Source: a virus
IMG/VR virus record: IMGVR_UViG_3300005731_000008
Span: 1-32,106 of that record
DNA: 32,106 bases
Strand: one strand, 5' to 3'
Below are positions 28,453 through 32,106 of this stretch, one piece after another. The position numbers and the translations under genes were made by a program. The notes beneath the pieces are model-generated. The model had not been told where the DNA came from. It saw only the letters and a list, made by a program, of their open reading frames with translations, and ran no database searches. Numbering within the stretch: position 1 is the stretch's first letter; the number at the start of each line of letters is the position of its first letter.

Positions 28453-29782
28453 TGGAGACTTACCCTCTTATGTAAGGTACAAAGATATAAGTTCTCCCGT
28501 GGGGGATGAGTTTGTCTATCTTGATTCTCCTGTAGATAATATACCTAGACGAATATCCATAGAGGACTTAGGCTCTAGTTCTTTTGGAACTTTGGAAAAC
28601 AGAATAGTTGTAAATCAAGCAAACGTAGCAACTACGCTAGGTGGTACAATAGACAGTACAAAACAGTATTTTATAGATGGCTCTATTGATATGTCAGGGG
28701 TCACGGTTACTGTTCCAAGTACAGGGATTTTTATAAAGGGTTACAATCTTGACTTGTCTTTTCTCACCTGTTCGGATAATAGCTATGTTATGTTTGACGG
28801 TGCAACGGCAGGGAACGTATTTTTTCAAGATGTTACACTAACAACTTCGGGAACAGCTTCACAGGTTTTTGATCTTACAGACGCTACTGGATTCAACGCA
28901 GTTGAGTTGGTTCGTGTAAATTTTAACGACTGTACAGCTATCGGAGAATTAAACGGATATAGACAAGGACTAGAACTAAACACAGGGCGTTTTGGTGGCA
29001 CGCCTGAAATGACACTTTCAGGAACTTGGGTAGGTGGCTACTTTATTAATACGTCAATTGTTCGAGGTTTAACAGATGGAGGCTATACGCTATACAAAGC
29101 GGGTACAGGGTTTGCAATGAATAGTAGATTCAGAACTAATCAAAATATAGATTTACCAGCATCAGCATCATTTTTTGATTTTGCACCAAGTAATTTTGTT
29201 AACCCTTCAACAGTTCAGGTACAGGGCGCACTAGTTTCGCGTAGTGGTGTTTTTGATGCTACTGACACAAACATTACCCCAAACATTACACAGGCAGACT
29301 TAAAAAGTTCATGGAGTGATAATGTAGGTATGCGAAATACTTTTGAAGGTGGGAAACTAACACTTTCAACAGAAACAACAACCGTATTGTCAGGGGGTAG
29401 TTATTCAACGATTGCGGGTACTTGGACAGCTTCAAATTTAGAGCATTTTGACAATCCAAGCGGAGGGGAATTGAGGCACCTAGGAACTTCGCCAAGGGAG
29501 TATAAATGTATAGTTAACTTCATTATTGAAGGAGGTCAAAACGATGACATTGGAATAAGAGTAAGAAAATGGGATGACAGTGCAAGCGCATTTGTGGACG
29601 GTACAGAGGTCAGGAGACAAATTAACAGTTTTGTTGGTGGGCGTGATGTTGCTTTTTACAATTTTAGCTTTAGCGTTGAACTTGACCAGAACGATTATAT
29701 TTTCTTTCAGGTAAGAAATAACACTGACAACACCAATACAACATTAGAGATAGATTCTGATTTTGTAATTGAAGAAAGATAA
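28445..29782 (+). CDS. Beta-helix fibre-like protein in the head block
   Basis: 445 residues. After a 40-residue entry (YVRYKDISSPVGDEFVYLDS) comes NRIVVNQANVATTLGGTIDS and a long strand-rich part like a right-handed beta-helix, common to fibre or spike proteins of marine Bacteroidetes phages. The last 130 residues (REYKCIVNFIIEGGQNDDIG, EIDSDFVIEER) look like a jelly-roll head domain. Placed between protease and scaffold genes rather than with tail genes, so it could be a head fibre. Binding of host glycans is inferred. The ATG overlaps the protease stop. Confidence 0.6.
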   Translation: MPSGDLPSYVRYKDISSPVGDEFVYLDSPVDNIPRRISIEDLGSSSFGTLENRIVVNQANVATTLGGTIDSTKQYFIDGSIDMSGVTVTVPSTGIFIKGYNLDLSFLTCSDNSYVMFDGATAGNVFFQDVTLTTSGTASQVFDLTDATGFNAVELVRVNFNDCTAIGELNGYRQGLELNTGRFGGTPEMTLSGTWVGGYFINTSIVRGLTDGGYTLYKAGTGFAMNSRFRTNQNIDLPASASFFDFAPSNFVNPSTVQVQGALVSRSGVFDATDTNITPNITQADLKSSWSDNVGMRNTFEGGKLTLSTETTTVLSGGSYSTIAGTWTASNLEHFDNPSGGELRHLGTSPREYKCIVNFIIEGGQNDDIGIRVRKWDDSASAFVDGTEVRRQINSFVGGRDVAFYNFSFSVELDQNDYIFFQVRNNTDNTNTTLEIDSDFVIEER

Positions 29783-29786
29783 AAAA

Positions 29787-29942
29787 ATGGCAAAGAAAAA
29801 GAAAGGCAAATACAGCCCAAAACTAACAGCAGAAGAGTATAAAGAGCTAACAGGTCAAGGATTTGGCTCTCTAGTTAATCAAAGCACAAGCGTTATTAAT
29901 AACACTAACGCAGGGCGAAATATTACAGGGACTCATGGATAA
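29787..29942 (+). CDS. Small basic protein, 51 residues
   Basis: ATG 29787 to TAA 29942. Product MAKKKKGKYSPKLTAEEYKE, then a Ser/Asn/Thr-rich end (LVNQSTSVINNTNAGRNITG). It starts five bases after the fibre-like gene and may help its expression or virion attachment. No family recognised. Confidence 0.6.
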   Translation: MAKKKKGKYSPKLTAEEYKELTGQGFGSLVNQSTSVINNTNAGRNITGTHG

Positions 29943-29956
29943 AAAAAGTGAGAAAA

Positions 29957-29982
29957 AACACAAAAGTTTTTTTTTACGTTAT
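29957..29982 (+). promoter_or_regulatory. Late promoter P3 (TACGTT class) of the capsid operon
   Basis: AACAC at 29957, a T-rich spacer, then TACGTTAT at 29975-29982. Unlike P1, P2 and P4 the ATG lies 28 bases beyond the box, giving a leader of about 20 bases, but the start is again preceded by ATTAAT (AATATTAATATG). No TTG is present at the usual distance. It should drive the 30011, scaffold, capsid and tail-tube genes. Confidence 0.55.
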
Positions 29983-30010
29983 ATAAGTGTACAAATAGTT
30001 AAATATTAAT

Positions 30011-30454
30011 ATGAAAAGTATAAGAAGCAGAGTACTATCTTTTATGCCTAAAGAGGAAACAGTAGAACTACAAGCAGAACAAATTGAGTTGGGTTTAGCT
30101 CAAGATTTGGAAAAGGCTGTTTCTGATGTTAAGTCCTTGTTAAAGGATATGCGCTCTCTAGGAGATGAGGCTAGAAGCAAAAGAAGCGATTATTTTTCTA
30201 AAATAAGAGAGATATATAAAGAGGCTCAGTCTTTAGAGAAGGAGTTAAGCAGTAAGGCTAAAACTATAGAATCTAGCGTTGATAAAAAACAAAAATTAGT
30301 AAGCAAAGCGAAAAAAGCAGCTAAAGATTTAGGTATCAATGATTCAATTCTAGGTGTTGAAAAATTAGAAAAATCTATTTCCGCATTTAACATGATAACA
30401 GAGGATGAGGTTGGAGATATTAAAAATATAACATACAACATTCCTAACATTTAA
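30011..30454 (+). CDS. Coiled-coil protein, paralogue of the 654 gene
   Basis: 147 residues, almost wholly helical (EAQSLEKELSSKAKTIESSV). N-terminus MKSIRSRVLSFMPKEE and the following VELQAEQIELGL align with the 654 product, as does KAAKDLGIN near the C-terminus. First gene of the capsid operon, ending 4 bases before the scaffold-like gene. A chaperone-like or internal head role is probable. The C-terminal 20 residues (AFNMITEDEVGDIKNITYNI) are not shared with the paralogue. Confidence 0.65.
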   Translation: MKSIRSRVLSFMPKEETVELQAEQIELGLAQDLEKAVSDVKSLLKDMRSLGDEARSKRSDYFSKIREIYKEAQSLEKELSSKAKTIESSVDKKQKLVSKAKKAAKDLGINDSILGVEKLEKSISAFNMITEDEVGDIKNITYNIPNI

Positions 30455-30458
30455 ACAT

Positions 30459-31067
30459 ATGAAAACGCAACTAAGTAAACTAGACCAAGTGAAAAAAGTG
30501 CTTGGAATGAATATCGAATTAGCAGAGATGAAGCTGGAGGACGGTGTTACCGTTATTGAAGCTGAAACTTTCGAGGCTGGGCAGACAGTGGCAGCAGTTT
30601 CAGACGATGACCAGCGCATCCCATTAGTAGAGGGAGAATACAAACTAGAAGACGGGAAAATTCTAGTAGTAAAAGAAGAGGGCGTAATTGCTGAAATCAA
30701 AGAAGAAAGCGCAGAAGAGGAAGCACCAGCAGCACCAGAAGCAGAAGAAGCAGAGGAAGAGGTTGCAGCGTCTGAAGCACCTACACAAGCTCCAGTAGCT
30801 AAGAAGGTTGTGGAGTCAGTATCTAAAGAAACGCACTTCTCAGCAGAAGAGAAAGAGGCTTTAGAGAATGAGATTACAGAGCTTAAAGCGCAGATTGCTA
30901 AACTTTCTAAAGTAGAGGAAGAAACTCAAGAGGAAGAGGTAGAGCTTGCTAAAGCTATCACACCAAACCCAGAGAGCAAAGAAGAGGTTAAACTAACACG
31001 TTTAGCACCTAATAAAAAGGCTGGTATTTCTAGTCGAGTATTATCGCACATTAACAAATTCAAATAA
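30459..31067 (+). CDS. Scaffold-like protein before the capsid gene
   Basis: 202 residues. Residues 15-85 (MNIELAEMKLEDGVTVIEAE, PLVEGEYKLEDGKILVVKEE) form a small strand-rich domain seen in proteins that precede capsid genes in Bacteroidetes phages. Then comes a very acidic low-complexity stretch (EEEAPAAPEAEEAEEEVA), a coiled coil (ALENEITELKAQIAKLSKVE) and a basic C-terminal helix ending GISSRVLSHINKFK. Acidic, coiled-coil and a basic tail is the usual layout of scaffolding proteins. It may be the substrate of the protease at 27841. Confidence 0.7.
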   Translation: MKTQLSKLDQVKKVLGMNIELAEMKLEDGVTVIEAETFEAGQTVAAVSDDDQRIPLVEGEYKLEDGKILVVKEEGVIAEIKEESAEEEAPAAPEAEEAEEEVAASEAPTQAPVAKKVVESVSKETHFSAEEKEALENEITELKAQIAKLSKVEEETQEEEVELAKAITPNPESKEEVKLTRLAPNKKAGISSRVLSHINKFK

Positions 31068-31087
31068 TAACTAATTTTTTTTTAAAG

Positions 31088-32014
31088 ATGGCTACAACTA
31101 CATCTATTACAACAACTTACGCAGGTGAAAAAGCTGCGGGCTATGTTTCTGCTGCTCTATTGAGCGGAGACACTCTTTCACGCGGATTGATTGAGATTAA
31201 ACCAAACGTAAAATACAAGCAAGTATTGAAGCGTGTTTCTACTGATGACATTCTAAAAAATGCAGGGTGTGACTTTGATGCAACTTCTACAGTTACTTTG
31301 GATGAGCGCACGCTAACTCCTGAATCTTTCAAAGTTAACCTACAACTTTGTAAAGAAGATTTTCGTAGTGATTGGGACGCGATCGAGATGGGTTACTCTG
31401 CACACGATGAGCTTCCTAAATCTTTCGTAGATTTTATTATTGCATACGCAGCGGAGAAAGTGGCAGCTAAGACTGAAACTAACCTATGGTCTGGCGTTAA
31501 TGCTAACAACGGAGAGTTTGACGGGTTCGAAACTTTGTTGACTACAGACGCTAACTTGCCAGCAGCGCAAGAGGTAACAGGTACTACTATTACAGCGGCT
31601 AACGTTGTGGCTGAAATTGCAAAAGTAGTAGACGCAATTCCTAACCGATTATTTAAAGAGGACCTTTGCATCTATATTCCTATCTCTGTATATCGTTTGT
31701 ATGTACGCGCTCAGGCTGCACTTGGATTCGTTGACCGTTTCAACAACCAAGATATGGGTGAGAACGTAATGTTTGACGGTATCAAATTGGTAGTATGTCC
31801 TGGAATGTCAGACGATACAATGATCTGTACAGTAAAAGGAAACTTCTACTTTGGTACTGGTTTACTTTCTGACCACAACGAGGTAAAAGTTATCGACATG
31901 TCAGATGTTGACGGTTCAGATAACGTTCGTTTGGTTATGAAAATGACAGCAGCAGTACAGTACGCATTCTCTGAGGACGTAATTACTTACGGAATCACAA
32001 ACGCAGCTAACTAA
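31088..32014 (+). CDS. Major capsid protein
   Basis: 308 residues, likely HK97 fold. A strand-rich N-terminal arm is followed by KPNVKYKQVLKRVSTDDILK, a long helix (PKSFVDFIIAYAAEKVAAKT), LFKEDLCIYIPISVYRLYVR, and a C-terminal part (DNVRLVMKMTAAVQYAFSED) typical of capsid proteins of Bacteroidetes phages. It follows a scaffold-like gene and has a strong terminator after it. Codons are better optimised (many gct, act, gac) than in small genes, in line with high expression. Confidence 0.8.
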   Translation: MATTTSITTTYAGEKAAGYVSAALLSGDTLSRGLIEIKPNVKYKQVLKRVSTDDILKNAGCDFDATSTVTLDERTLTPESFKVNLQLCKEDFRSDWDAIEMGYSAHDELPKSFVDFIIAYAAEKVAAKTETNLWSGVNANNGEFDGFETLLTTDANLPAAQEVTGTTITAANVVAEIAKVVDAIPNRLFKEDLCIYIPISVYRLYVRAQAALGFVDRFNNQDMGENVMFDGIKLVVCPGMSDDTMICTVKGNFYFGTGLLSDHNEVKVIDMSDVDGSDNVRLVMKMTAAVQYAFSEDVITYGITNAAN

Positions 32015-32036
32015 GATTAATTAACTAATTGCAAAG

Positions 32037-32064
32037 AGGGTGGGCTTACTGCCTGCCCTTTTTT
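32037..32064 (+). terminator. Terminator after the capsid gene
   Basis: AGGGTGGGC (32037-32045) with GCCTGCCCT (32051-32059), with two G-T pairs and a five-base loop, then a T-run. It spans the circle join: the T-run is also bases 1-8. It should limit, but not stop, expression of the tail-tube-like gene behind it. Confidence 0.8.
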
Positions 32065-32106
32065 AATACTAAAAACTTTTAAATTATGTCATGTGATATT
32101 ACAGCA
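32057..32106. repeat. Terminal direct repeat, right copy
   Basis: Exact copy of bases 1-50. It contains the start codon and first codons of the tail-tube-like gene, whose full length is read at 30-584, so the partial gene here is the same gene and not a second copy. Confidence 0.9.

Noticed and set aside
1-32106. Signs of a temperate phage (integrase, excisionase, repressor) or of tRNA genes
   Set aside because: I found no integrase or recombinase with tyrosine or serine active site, no CI-like repressor and no tRNA-like fold; absence is by eye only.

Overview
The window is a complete, circularly closed genome of a tailed phage. The first 50 bases recur exactly as the last 50, giving a unit of about 32,056 bp. 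The host is most likely a bacterium of the phylum Bacteroidetes, probably a flavobacterium. The DNA is AT-rich, starts lack Shine-Dalgarno sequences, host-type promoters match the Bacteroidetes -7 box TAnnTTTG, and many proteins resemble families typical of Bacteroidetes phages. A 681-residue tape measure protein and a tail-chaperone frameshift point to a long-tailed siphovirus. I see no integrase, excisionase or repressor, so a virulent lifestyle is likely. Almost every gene is on the + strand.

Layout. 27841-32014 continuing through the circle join to 1019 is the head block: XkdF-like protease, a fibre-like protein, coiled-coil protein, scaffold-like protein and major capsid protein, then the probable tail tube gene (30-584) and a paralogue of the coiled-coil protein (654-1019). 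Terminators follow the last three. 1011-1308 is a minute minus-strand island. 1369-3955 holds a small structural protein, the portal (with a C-terminal extension) and a head-tail connector. 3955-5308 is the lysis block: one-TM protein, amidase and a unimolecular-spanin-like protein. 5308-6099 is an RNase H-fold exonuclease.

6171-12335 is the early region. It has a perfect host-type promoter, many small unknown genes, a DnaA-domain-IV-like protein, a replication protein with an embedded GIY-YIG-like domain, a DnaB-type helicase ATPase, an HNH endonuclease and a PD-(D/E)XK nuclease. A second cluster of small genes follows a repeat-bearing control region at 10992-11077. 12476-15824 is a recombination module (ERF annealase, YqaJ-type exonuclease, SSB-like protein), then an ECF-type sigma factor and small genes. 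15889-17603 is an accessory segment with a GP88-like gene, an integron-attC-like palindrome, a tiny cassette-like gene and a small lipoprotein. 17629-19114 encodes the terminase. 19151-27742 encodes the tail: frameshifted chaperone, tail completion, large tail proteins and tape measure.

The most notable regulatory observation is a family of four late promoters (before 1369, 19151, 27841 and 30011) sharing a TACGTT core. Three have the identical arrangement of box, ATTAAT and ATG, which predicts near-leaderless mRNAs. The phage sigma factor at 14537 is a natural candidate to read them, while early genes use host-type TAnnTTTG promoters. The other leading observations are the attC-like cassette structure, the -1 frameshift, the paralogous pair that brackets the capsid genes, and the GIY-YIG-like domain inside the replication protein.
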